Below are positions 23,101 through 33,910 of a stretch of DNA of 64,000 nt, piece after piece. Position 1 is the first letter of the stretch; the number at the start of each line of letters is the position of its first letter. The notes beneath the pieces are model-generated. The model did no database searches and was not told the origin of the DNA. It saw only the letters and a list, made by a program, of their open reading frames with translations. The DNA is from Acholoe squamosa (Eukaryota; Annelida; Polychaeta; Phyllodocida; Polynoidae), in assembly GCA_949317995.1 (NCBI GenBank), contig OX439046.1, positions 78,036,934 through 78,100,933 on the forward strand, in the 5' to 3' direction. The translations under genes were made by a program, and so were the position numbers.

Positions 23101-24015
23101 ACTGTCAGCCCCTACAGACTATATAAGACTATCAGCACCTACACACTATATAAGACTGTCAGCCCCTACAGACTATATAAGACTGTCAGCCCCTATAGAC
23201 TATATAAGACTGTCAGCCCCTACACACTATATAAGACTGTCAGCCCCTACACACTATATAAGACTGTCAGCTCGTGCACACTATATAAGACTGTCAGCCC
23301 CTACAGACTATATATGACTATCAGCCCCTACAGACTATATAAGACTATCAGCCCCTGCACACTATATACGACTATCAGCCCCTACAGACTATATAAGACT
23401 ATCAGCCCCTACAGACTATATAAGACTATCAGCCCCTGCACACTATATACGACTATCAGCCCCTACAGACTATATAAGACTATCAGCCCCTACAGACTAT
23501 ATAAGACTATCAGCCCCTACACACTATATAAGACTGTCAGCCCTGCACACTATATAAGACTGTCAGCCCCTACACACTATATAAGACTATCAGCCCCTAC
23601 AGACTATATAAGACTGTCAGCCCTGCACACTATATACGACTATCAGCCCCTACAGACTATATAAGACTATCAGCCCCTACACACTATATAAGACTGTCAG
23701 CCCTACACACTATATAAGACTATCAGCTCGTGCAGACTATATAAGACTATCAGCCCCTACACACTATATAAGACTATCAGCTCGTGCAGACTATATAAGA
23801 CTATCAGCCCCTACACACTATATAAGACTATCAGCTCGTGCAGACTATATAAGACTATCAGCCCCTACACACTATATAAGACTATCAGCCCCTACACACT
23901 ATATAAGACTATCAGCCCCTACACACTATATAAGACTGTTAGCCCCTGCACACTATATAAGACTGTCAGCTCGTGCAGACTATATAAGACTATCAGTCCA
24001 GGCAGACTTTATAAG
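20134..24015. repeat. 27-bp minisatellite, about 144 copies (3.9 kb)
   Basis: The unit reads CTATATAAGACTGTCAGCC then CCTACACA or CCTACAGA. Frequent variants are ACTATCAGCC and CCTGCACA, with some 26-bp units (CAGCCCTGCACA). Since 27 is a multiple of three, repetitive open frames arise (20079-20834 and 20119-20781) and end where 26-bp units shift the phase. These frames are not genes. TATATAA occurs in every copy. Confidence 0.98.
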
Positions 24016-25323
24016 CCCTGAATGGAGGGCATGAGGCAAATACAACACCAATGAGTAATGTCTGCAAGGTTTCACCAATACGGAATGATGGCAAATGGAC
24101 ACATTTACAGTGCATGAAGTGATGATAGGGTAAGCCACTCCTAAGGACCCCTGTCTGAGATATGCTTTAGTGTGTCATCAGTTTGTGAACTTCAGGGTTG
24201 CATTTACTCTAACAAAGATCTTGTAAGATATCCTATTCCTACCCCTCCAATGGCGTACAACACCTTGCAGGAAAATGGGACAATTTTGTGGTGGATCTAT
24301 GGGGGCATTAAATTCTTCAGACTTCCACTCTTATATAGTAATTAATTTTCCTCATTCTTGTACTAGAAATAACCCCCAAAACAGTGAAGTGTACTCCCTC
24401 TATTTCTAAACTTTTGATGTGCAACATCACCATGAGAAGAAAGGGACATGAGTCCCGTGTTAAAGCATTGATGACTGGTTGTACCATCAAGAGCTCAGAG
24501 AAGGTGTTGGCTTTTACCTTGATGTGCACAATCAGCAATAAATAGTAGAGCAGTGACAGAAATTAGGAATTAGAAATTAGGCCATTCTCACCATAATTGT
24601 AGGCTGATGGGGGAAATGTGTCACCATTTGGGCCCGTTGGAGGCTGATAACTGCATTTATAAAACAATCACCATCATTCTTACATTGTGGAATACTCACT
24701 GATCTCTTTATAACTACATGTATGAGTGAAATAACCATGATGCGTCATGTGGTTCTAATGGGCAGATAATGTGTCACCCAGCCAGGATAGGCCACAGCTA
24801 AACAGGCACCGTGAAGTGAAGTTCAGTAACCTGGGGTATATTGTAGTCCTCAGTCTATATGAAATGTCCCCCACAGGCCATTTGGTCCAGCAGATCTTTT
24901 ATTATGCAGACCCGCACTGAAGTTTGGCAGGCCTGGAAACCAAAATGTAGCCCAAGGTCTAAGATTTCAGCCAGACATTTGGTTCCGCAGTCTGGTCATT
25001 TCTGCAGGCCCGGCAGCAATGGCCTTCATCCAGCGAGTTTCCGTATTGACTGCAATTATTGTAGAACCTGTGCCATAACCAAATCACTTCATAAGCACAA
25101 TTGTCCTTTTCTAGTACACAATAATGAACCCAGATGACAACTAGCAACCTTGTACTGCACAATTTGTAAAGTTGCGTCAAATTGCTTAAAGTTGCCTCAA
25201 TTTGCTTGACGATTCATGCGGTGTGAAATATCTCAAGTGCCTGAAGCATGATGCACCATGTTAGTTAGTGTGCAGACTCACCAGCACTGCATTTGTGCAT
25301 GAACATAAACATGTAGGCATACT
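24016..25323. other. Unique region, no gene recognised
   Basis: Normal-complexity sequence. Overlapping open frames 24859-25137 (+, 92 codons) and 24959-25180 (-, 73 codons) and a minus frame at 24317-24538 have no recognisable domains. At 25182-25224 there is a fragment resembling the end of the foldback element at 32.2 kb. At 25246-25257 there is an inverted copy of the 12-bp core of the next array. Confidence 0.6.
25182..25226 (+). repeat. Possible solo end of the foldback element family
   Basis: TTGCTTAAAGTTGC (14 bases) matches the right arm of the foldback element at 32190-32381, followed at similar distance by ATTCATGCGGTGT versus GTTCATGCTGTGT. A short insertion (TTGCTT) separates the blocks. 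No partner end was found nearby, so this would be a decayed or truncated relative. Confidence 0.45.
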
Positions 25324-25828
25324 GCTGCATTGGTGCATCATGCTGCATTGGTGCATCATGCTGCATTGGTGCATCATGCTATACTGTTGCATCATGCTGC
25401 ATTGATGCATCATGCTGCATTTGTGCATCATGCTGTACTGGTGTATCATGCTGCATTGATGCATCATGCTGCATTGGTGCATCATGCTGCATTGGTGCAT
25501 CATGCTGCATTGGTGCATCATGCTGCATTGATGCATCATGCTGCATTGGTGCATCATGCTGCATTGGTGCATCATGCTGTACTGGTGTATCATGCTGCAT
25601 TGATGCATCATGCTGCATTGGTGCATCATGCTGCATTGATGCATCATGCTGCATTGGTGCATCATGCTGCATTGATGCATCATGCTGCATTGGTGCATCA
25701 TGCTGCATTGGTGCATCATGCTGTACTGGTGTATCATGCTGCATTGATGCATCATGCTGCATTGGTGCATCATGCTGTACTGGTGTATCATGCTGCATTG
25801 GTGCATCATGCTGCATTGGTGCATTATG
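25324..25828. repeat. 18-bp minisatellite, 28 copies
   Basis: The unit is CATTGGTGCATCATGCTG with variants CATTGATGCATCATGCTG and TACTGGTGTATCATGCTG. The last variant starts near 25433, 25577, 25721 and 25775. These spacings of 144, 144 and 54 bp reveal an eight-unit higher-order block. With an 18-bp unit, open frames of 150-210 codons exist on both strands and are only echoes of the repeat. The unit is self-complementary around ATGCAT. Confidence 0.98.
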
Positions 25829-25965
25829 AAGACAGGAGAACATGTATGCCCTTGGAGGTATTTGGTTTTATTAATAATTATGGAGTTATTATTGTGTCAA
25901 TGATACCACCCAGCAAATTGTTGTTATCTGTCGCCATGATTGGTCATCAATGGTGACTCCTTTTT

Positions 25966-26739
25966 GAGTGATAACTCACTATGTCATCTTTCGCCACTGT
26001 GTGTCAGTCTCACATGGCATGGCAATTTATCACAACAGTCGCAAACATGATCTCACTCACTGTGTGAGTATGTGCCACCCCTTGTCATCCCTCACAAAGC
26101 ATGGTGACTTATCACCACCATCGGCAACATGGATCAAACTCACTGCGTGAGTATGTGCCACTGCCTGTCAATTCTCACTCAGAATGGTGGCTTATCACAA
26201 CCATCACCAACATAGATCTGACTCATTGTGTGATTATGTGCCTCTCCAAGTCAGTTCTCACTCAAAATGACGACTTATCACCAACATCGCTAATATGGAT
26301 CTCAGTCCCTGCGTGATTATGCGCCACTCCCAGTCAACTCTCACTCAGAATGGCAGCCTATCACTACCATCACCAACATGGATCTCACTCACTCCGTCAA
26401 TATGTGCCACTGTCTGTCAACTCTCGTTCAGAATGGCGACTTTTCACCTGCATTGCCACATGGCTCTCACTCACTGTGTGAGTTTGTGTCACTCCTAGTT
26501 AATCTTCTGTCAAAATGGCTACTTATCACCACCATCGCTGACATGGATGTCACTCGATGTGTGAGTGTGTGCCACTGTCATCAACTCTCACACAAAATGG
26601 CGACTTATCACCACTATTGCCAACATTGGTCTCACTCAATGCGTGAATTTGTGTCACTCCAAGTCAATGCTCTCTGAGGATTGCATCATCTGCCACTCAC
26701 TCTCACTCAGAATGGCAACTTATCACCACCATTGCCAAG
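25966..26739. repeat. 83-bp diverged minisatellite, about 9 copies
   Basis: The phase of GTGTGAGTATGTGCCAC-like words is regular at about 26063, 26146, 26229, 26312, 26395, 26478, 26560 and 26642. Other conserved blocks are CTCACTCAGAATGG, ACTTATCACCACCATCGC and CAACATGGATCTCACTCACT. Copies differ at many positions, unlike the younger arrays in the window, so this is an older array. Overlapping short open frames here are phase effects. Confidence 0.92.
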
Positions 26740-27099
26740 GTTTTTGAGACAGCACCACTGTTCAACATGTAGCCTATCTAGGAAGTGTGGGCATGAAGTA
26801 TAAGTCCCATATATATCAAATGTGTTTTGTTTCACACTAATTTCCATGTAATACTTCAGAGTTGAATCAAACAAGATTATATAGAGAAAATATCAATTGA
26901 ATTTAGAAAGAGGTATCTCTAAAATGAAATTAACTATCCATAAACACCTTTTCTCTGGTTACAGGAAAAATACATAGGGAAATAGCTACATGAACACCTT
27001 GTCTGTGGTTAGAGGGAAGATACATATATGGCAATAGCTTCTCTGGCAAAACATACTTTGATCTGGCAGATGTGAGGCTGCATGATTACCAATGTCGAT
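26740..27099. other. Short unique region with a 2x50-bp duplication
   Basis: AACACCTTTTCTCTGGTTA at 26943 recurs as AACACCTTGTCTGTGGTTA at 26993, giving two diverged 50-bp copies (26943-27042) that share ATACATA and AATAGCT. The remainder is unremarkable AT-rich sequence. Confidence 0.75.
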
Positions 27100-27795
27100 G
27101 ATCATGAGCTTTTCATCACTGGTGAGTCTGATTGATCACCACTCTCGCCATCCATGGTGAACCTGCGCTATGATGTGGTGCGCGTTTCATCTAGCGAGGT
27201 GAGTGATCAACCGCCTTGCCATCCCTGATGAGTGTGAGTCATCACGATCCTCGCCAACTGTGGTGAACGTGTGCTACGGCATGGTGTGCGTTTCATCTAG
27301 CGAGGTGAGTGATCACTCGTGTCGCCATCCCTGGTGAGTGTGGGTGATCAAGATCCTCACCATCTGTGGTGGACCTGTGCTATCACGAGGTACGCGTTTC
27401 ATCTAGCAAGGTGAGTGATCACCTGAATGACCATCCCCTGTGAGTGTGAGTGATCACAATCCTTGCCATCCGTGGTGAATGTGCATTATGACGTAGTGTG
27501 CATCTCATCTAGTGAAGTGAGTGATCACTCGTATCGCCATCCCTGGTGAGGATGAGTGATCACTCATGTCGCCATCCCTGGTGAGGATGAGTGATCACGA
27601 TCCTCGCCATCCCTGGTGAACATGTGCTATGATGAGGTGCATGTTTCATCTAGCGAGGTGAGTGATCACCAGCGTCGCCATCCCTGGTGAGTCTGAGTGA
27701 TCACCATCCTCGCCATCTGAGAAGAGGCCATGTGATCACCATCATTGCTATTCCTGGTGATCTTGTGCTATAGGGACATTGTGTTCCATCTAGCG
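27100..27795. repeat. About 106-bp composite, diverged minisatellite
   Basis: GCGTTTCATCTAGCGAGGTG-like words recur at 27182, 27288 and 27394, then as GCATCTCATCTAG at 27500: a 106-bp period. Later spacings are about 140 bp because of an extra third of a unit. Each unit is itself made of about three 35-bp sub-repeats (GTGAGTGTGAGTGATCAC, TCGCCATCCCTGGTGA). Many copies contain the palindrome GTGATCAC. Divergence suggests an old array. Confidence 0.88.
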
Positions 27796-28700
27796 TTATG
27801 TGTGAGCCACTTCACACAGGTTGACGAGGAGTCACGACAATTTGCTGGGCAATTGTGCCGTTATATGACATCATAACAGGAGGTGGTCCTGTGTGTGTGT
27901 GTGTTATGTAGTACAATTACAGCGCCTGTGTCACAGTAAGACTGAGGCTCATTAAAGTTGTTTTACAAGTGAAGACGCAGCCATCTCGGTAGCTTTGAAA
28001 AAGTGATGCTATGTTAAATTAATGTCATTAGTCCACTGGTTGTCATGATACACGGCTACCTAGATCGTAATGAAAGACATTGATGCCTCTCTGTGTCTGA
28101 GACTCAATGCACGCATGTCATTATACATGCTAGCATGACATTAAATTTTGTAGAATTATTTTCTATTGAAATAACAGTTTACCAGGGGAAATCCAGACAA
28201 ATGAGTGATCTACATCTATCGGAACAATAGCCAGCCATTGCAATAGGGAAGAGGTCCATGGGGAAAAGAGGATCTCAGGTAATAATCAGTGTAATAAATC
28301 AAAAGGAAAGTGTGTAAGACCATGTGATTAGATTAACAGATTGGGTTGAACTGTCTCTGTTTTTCAATTCTGCCAGTCGTATGTTTATAAATTTGGCGAA
28401 TATCTCCCTAGTGTACAACTACAGAACTACACAGCACCTTATGAGTCTCATGTTAGAGAACTAGATGTGGGTCAGGCTGTATTCAGTTACAACAGCTGTC
28501 TCAGCCATTGCTAATTGGAAATAAGATCTAATGAATTCCCCATAGTGTATGGATTGCAGGTACTGTTTCTATCACTGTCACTGTCAAAGTTGTCATATGT
28601 GGAGACATCCCCCTATGTAGCCTCCTCCGATGCTTGTCAAACTCATGATGGCAGAAAGTAGGGCCATATATGGAAAGAGCTCATAGAGTATATAGACCTA
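27796..28700. other. Unique region, no gene recognised
   Basis: Normal-complexity sequence, with a short GT run near 27890-27903. There is no open frame of note outside the next array, and I see no RNA gene or mobile-element signature. Confidence 0.65.
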
Positions 28701-31700
28701 TCTACATATGGGCCCCGATAAAACACTACATATGGGCTTTGATAAAACACTACATATGGGGCCTGATAAAATACTGTATATAGGCTCTGATAAAACACTA
28801 CATATGGGCTCTGATAAAACACTACATATAGGCTCTGATAAAACACTACATATAGGGCCTGATAAAACACTACATATGGGCTCTGATAAAACACTACATA
28901 TGGGCTCTGATAAAACACTACATATGGGGCTCTGATAAAACACTGTATATAGGCTCTGATAAAAGACTACATATGGGCTCTGATCAAACACTACATATGG
29001 GCTCTGATAAAACACTACATATGGGGCCTGATAAAACACTACATATGGGCTCTGATAAAACACTACATATGGGCTCTGATAAAACACTACATATGGGCTC
29101 TGATAAAACACTACATATGGGCTGTGATAAAACACTAAATATGGGCCCTGATAAAACACTACATATGGGCCCTGATAAAACACTACATATGGGGCCTGAT
29201 AAAACACTACATATGGGGCCTGATAAAACACTACATATGGGGCTCTGATAAAACACTGTATATAGGCTCTGATAAAACACTACATATGGGTCCTGATAAA
29301 ACATTACATATGGGGCTCTGATAAAACACTGTATATAGGCTCTGATAAAAGACTACATATGGGCTCTGATCAAACACTACATATGGGCTCTGATAAAACA
29401 CTACATATGGGGCCTGATAAAACACTACATATGGGCTCTGATAAAACACTACATATGGGCCCTGATAAAACACTACATATGGGCCCTGATAAAAGACTAC
29501 ATATGGGGCCTAATAAAACACTACATATGGGCCCTGATAAAACACTATATATGGGCTCTGATAAAACACTACATATGGGGCCTGATAAAACACTACATAT
29601 GGGCTCTGATAAAACACTATATATGGGCTCTGATAAAACACTACATATGGGCTGTGATAAAACACTACATATGGGCCAAGATAAAACACTCATATGGGCT
29701 CTGATAAAACACAAATATAGGCTCTGATAAAACACTACATATGGGGCCAGATAAAACATTACATATGGGGCCTGATAAAACACTACATATGGGGCCTGAT
29801 AAAACACTACATATGGGCTCTGATAAAACACTACATATGGGCCCTGATAAAACACTACATATTGGCTCTGATGAAACACTACATATGGGCCCTGATAAAA
29901 CACTACATATGGGGCCTGATAAAACACTACATATGGGGCCTGATAAAACACTACATATAGGGCCTGATAAAACACTACACATGGGCCCTGATAAAACACT
30001 AAATATGGGGCCTGATAAAACACTACATATGGGGCCTGATAAAACACTACATATTGGCTCTGATAAAACACTACATATGGGCCCTGATAAAACACTACAT
30101 ATGGGCTCTGATAAAACACTACATATGGGGCCTGATAAAACTCTACATATGGGGCCTGATAAAACACTACATATGGGCCCTGATAAAACACTACATATGG
30201 GCTCTGATAAAACACTACATATGGGCTCTGATAAAACACTACATATGGGGCCTGATAAAACTCTACATATGGGGCCTGATAAAACACTACATATGGGCTC
30301 TGATAAAACACTACATATGGGCTCTTATAAAACACTACATATGGGCTCTGATAAAACACTACATATGGGCCCTCATAAAACACTACATATGGGCCCTGAT
30401 AAAACACTACATATGGGCCCTGATAAAACACAACATATGGGGCCTGATAAAACACTACATATGGGCTGTGATAAAACACTACATATGGGGCCTGATAAAA
30501 CACTACATATGGGGCCAGATAAAACACTACATATGGGGCCTGATAAAACACTACATATGGGGCCTGATAAAACACTACATATGGGGCTCTGATAAAACAC
30601 TGTATATAGGCTCTGATAAAACACTACATATGGGCTCTGATAAAACACTACATATGGGCTCTGATAAAACACTACATATGGGCTGTGATAAAACACTAAA
30701 TATGGGCCCTGATAAAACACTACATATGGGCCCTGATAAAACACTACATATGGGGCCTGATAAAACACTACATATGGGGCCTGATAAAACACTACATATG
30801 GGGCTCTGATAAAACACTGTATATAGGCTCTGATAAAACACTACATATGGGTCCTGATAAAACATTACATATGGGGCTCTGATAAAACACTGTATATAGG
30901 CTCTGATAAAAGACTACATATGGGCTCTGATCAAACACTACATATGGGCTCTGATAAAACACTACATATGGGGCCTGATAAAACACTACATATGGGCTCT
31001 GATAAAACACTACATATGGGCCCTGATAAAACACTACATATGGGCCCTGATAAAAGACTACATATGGGGCCTAATAAAACACTACATATGGGCCCTGATA
31101 AAACACTACATATGGGCCCTGATAAAACACTACATATGGGCCCTGATAAAACACTACATATGGGGCCTGATAAAACACTACATATGGGCTCTGATAAAAC
31201 ACTACATATGGGCTCTGATAAAACACTACATATGGGCTGTGATAAAACACTACATATGGGCCAAGATAAAACACTCATATGGGCTCTGATAAAACACTAC
31301 ATATAGGCTCTGATAAAACACTACATATGGGGCCAGATAAAACACTACATATGGGGCCTGATAAAACACTACATATGGGGCCTGATAAAACACTACATAT
31401 GGGCTCTGATAAAACACTACATATGGGCCCTGATAAAACACTACATATGGGCTCTGATAAAACACTACATATGGGCCCTGATAAAACACTACATATGGGG
31501 CCTGATAAAACACTACATATGGGTCCTGATAAAACACTACATATGGGGCCTGATAAAACACTACACATGGGCCCTGATAAAACACTAAATATGGGGCCTA
31601 ATAAAACACTACATATGGGGCCTGATAAAACACTACATATGGGCTCTGATAAAACACTACATATGGGCCCTGATAAAACACTACATATGGGCTCTGATAA

Positions 31701-32189
31701 AACACTACATATGGGGCCTGATAAAACTCTACATATGGGGCCTGATAAAACACTACATATGGGCCCTGATAAAACACTACATATGGGCTCTGATAAAACA
31801 CTACATATGGGCTCTGATAAAACACTACATATGGGGCCTGATAAAACTCTACATATGGGGCCTGATAAAACACTACATATGGGCTCTGATAAAACACTAC
31901 ATATGGGCTCTTATAAAACACTACATATGGGCTCTGATAAAACACTACATATGGGCCCTCATAAAACACTACATATGGGCCCTGATAAAACACTACATAT
32001 GGGCCCTGATAAAACACAACATATGGGGCCTGATAAAACACTACATATGGGCTGTGATAAAACACTACATATGGGGCCTGATAAAACACTACATATGGGG
32101 CCAGATAAAACACTACATATGGGGCCTGATAAAACACTACATATGGGGCCTGATAAAACACTACATATGGGGCCAGATAAAACACTACG
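28701..32189. repeat. 24-bp minisatellite, about 145 copies (3.5 kb)
   Basis: The unit reads CTGATAAAACACTACATATG then GGCT, with variants GGGCCC, GGGGCC and GTATATAGG. Because 24 is a multiple of three, open frames of up to 401 codons appear on both strands (29370-30575 on minus, 31279-32295 on plus). Frame changes occur wherever a 25-bp unit (TGGGGCTCTG) intervenes. A higher-order repeat of 1561-1586 bp is marked by the rare words TGATCAAAC (29367 and 30928) and CCAAGATAAAACACTCATAT (29676 and 31261). The array ends directly at a foldback element. Confidence 0.98.
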
Positions 32190-32381
32190 TACACAGCATG
32201 AACCTTCCGATTTAAGCAACTTTAAGCAAAGATTAAAGTTGAGTAATGGCCTTATTTCCAAAGCTTTAATCAACTTTAATTTTTCTCCTGCTTAAATTTG
32301 ATTAAAGCATTGGAAATAAGGCCATTACTCAACTTTAAGTTTTGCTTAAAGTTGCTTAAATCGGGAGGTTCATGCTGTGTA
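32190..32381. mobile_element. Foldback (MITE-like) element with 90-bp inverted arms
   Basis: The left arm 32190-32279 and right arm 32292-32381 are reverse complements with about 5 mismatches in 90 positions, separated by a 12-nt loop. Terminal bases read TA-CACAGCATGAACC on the left and GGTTCATGCTGTG-TA on the right. This fits an element of about 188 bp inserted at a TA dinucleotide, the usual target of Tc1/mariner-type elements. There is no coding capacity, so it would be non-autonomous. Each arm also contains a smaller inverted repeat (CAACTTTAA and TTAAAGTTG). The family assignment is inference. The left end abuts the last 24-bp repeat unit. Confidence 0.85.
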
Positions 32382-32404
32382 TACATACAGCAGCAGAGAG
32401 TGTG

Positions 32405-32470
32405 GTATGGTAATTGGCAGGTTGATATTTACATCTGTTTGCAGCAGACATTGTCACTCTGACAGTGGAA
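32405..32470. repeat. 60-bp diverged direct repeat, first copy
   Basis: TATGGTAATTGGCAGGTTGA here corresponds to TATGTTAATTGGCAGGCTGA at about 33995. CAGACATTGTCACTCTGA here corresponds to CAGACTTTGTGACTCTGA there. A shorter piece (ATGGTAATTGGC) occurs at about 33468. The copies bracket the unique region between the foldback element and the 57-bp array. Confidence 0.65.
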
Positions 32471-32739
32471 CCGTGGCCTTTTATGTTGTATTCTGTACAC
32501 AGGTGTTTAATGAGGATGTTAAGGAAACAACCGGTGTCATTGTCGCCTGTAAGATTACAAACATGTTACCCTTAACTATTGAACCACATCAGTTCTGATT
32601 AGAATAAAAATGCATAAAATGAATTATGACCAGAAGTGTCATTCTCCTCTGGTTCTGTTGATTTCAGCCAACTTGTCATTTCACTAATGTGTGTGGCACA
32701 CCTGAACACTAACATAGTGCACTGAGGGCTTTCTGTTCC

Positions 32740-33035
32740 CTATAATAGCTTTTATCCAAAGGAGTCGTGAAATGTTGATATCTAATGCCTCTGGTAGTTT
32801 AACAGACAGAGTTATCTGTGGACATCGTGTTATATTGTATTAGGAGTCAGTTTTCTAACACAAACATCGTCATGTTACTAATGTGTCTGGCACACGTTAA
32901 TGATAACTTAGACAAGGGAGGACTTTTAGCTAATCACAAAAATTACCACCTAGAAGGAGCAGATCAAAGTGTTTCAAACTCGGACAGAAAATAAACTGCC
33001 AGGCTGTAACATGTTAATCCTGATGCAGCCATGCA
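32740..33035. repeat. Dispersed repeat family 1, copy C
   Basis: Ordered matches to copies A and B: TAGCTTTTATCCAAAGGAG, AATGCCTC, CACAAACATCGTCATG followed by TGTCTGGCACAC, GGAGCAGATCAAA and TTAATCCTGATG. It is diverged from both, with no expansion of the middle segment. The class of element is unknown. Confidence 0.6.
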
Positions 33036-33629
33036 TCATGTCACAAACTGCAAACATCAGACCACCATGCCATCATCATAATGGGAACAATTCAAGTACT
33101 GAGGGAAAAAAACAAATACATTATTGAACTAAGATTTGTTTCAATATCAAGTTCTGGTTTCCTTCAATGTCAAATTACAGATGTGTTAACCTCCTGCTCC
33201 TTATAAGATACATGATTGTCAGGATGTTTGAGACAGGTTCTTCCACAATGCAGTATTTACAGAATAGACGACTTTTTTCACATCGAGACTGTCTGTTGTT
33301 CTATAATGCACGAATGCACCAATTAATGGTCCTTAAGTTGTTTACAGCTACCATGACCTTGTTCAGGCGTGCACCGTACTCCTATAATGCACTCAAGGTC
33401 ACTTCTACTGTGCAGCAGAGCACTGCCAGCTGTTTATAATGTCTATACCACAGGATGTAAAGCTGAATGGTAATTGGCCGCAGTATACTGCAGCATGTAG
33501 ATGCCCAAGACTGAAGCCCCTCAGACTTTGACTGTGTGGTGGTCGTGGGTCATCCTCGAGGAACATTTGATATCTGTCGAGGTTCTGCGTCTGTGACATT
33601 GAGAGCACCTCTATTACCCGACGCCTGGG

Positions 33630-33773
33630 GGCACTGGAATCCAGTGCCACATGGTCATGTGGCCCTCGACTCTGGTCTATATAAGGCCATTCTACGGCCT
33701 TCCTCGGGGACAGTCCAGTTAGTGCCTGTCCAGCTACCATGTTATAGATACTTCTCTGTGCTGCTGCACAGAG
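33630..33773. other. Cluster of five short hairpins
   Basis: Inverted repeats in 144 bp: GGCACTGGA/TCCAGTGCC (33630-33648, one-base spacer); GCCACATG/CATGTGGC (33646-33663, 2-base spacer); AAGGCC/GGCCTT (33683-33701); GGACAG/CTGTCC (33708-33731); CTCTGTGC/GCACAGAG (33754-33773, 4-base spacer). A TATATAAGG word overlaps the third. A structured transcript, an LTR-like regulatory region or a decayed element are all possible. No known RNA family was recognised. Confidence 0.6.
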
Positions 33774-33910
33774 GAGGTATATGTTATTGGCTTCTTGTAG
33801 ACACTAGGGGACTGTGCTAGCCGAATAGTGTCAAGGTTATTTAGTGGTTAAACACTACTGCTTGTAAACTGTTATTGAGGATGGCTGGTTCCTATGCGTC
33901 GTGACAATAA
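33676..33910 (+). promoter_or_regulatory. Possible promoter/LTR-like signals (weak)
   Basis: CTATATAAGG at about 33678-33687 resembles a TATA box, and GACAATAAACTTT with AATAAA lies about 225 bp further on. A TATA box followed at that distance by a poly(A) signal is the arrangement of a long terminal repeat. However, no TG...CA ends with a target duplication, primer-binding site or polymerase was found. This is inference only; isolated TATA-like words are common in this window. Confidence 0.25.

Noticed and set aside
24859..25180. 92-codon plus-strand and 73-codon minus-strand frames
   Set aside because: They overlap antiparallel, have no known domain and no splice or poly(A) context that I could support.
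25261..25956. Histidine/methionine/cysteine-rich repeat frames on both strands as a metal-binding protein
   Set aside because: An 18-bp unit with no stop in several frames gives this on both strands at once. No signal peptide or unique flanking domain exists.
29370..30575. 401-codon minus-strand frame with aromatic-rich octapeptide repeats
   Set aside because: It is the translation of a 24-bp satellite, mirrored by equally long plus-strand frames in the same place and interrupted wherever a 25-bp unit occurs.
33405..33820. Overlapping 94-codon (+) and 111-codon (-) frames as genes
   Set aside because: They lie antisense to each other in a hairpin-rich, CpG-richer stretch, have no recognisable domains and are within chance length for that composition.
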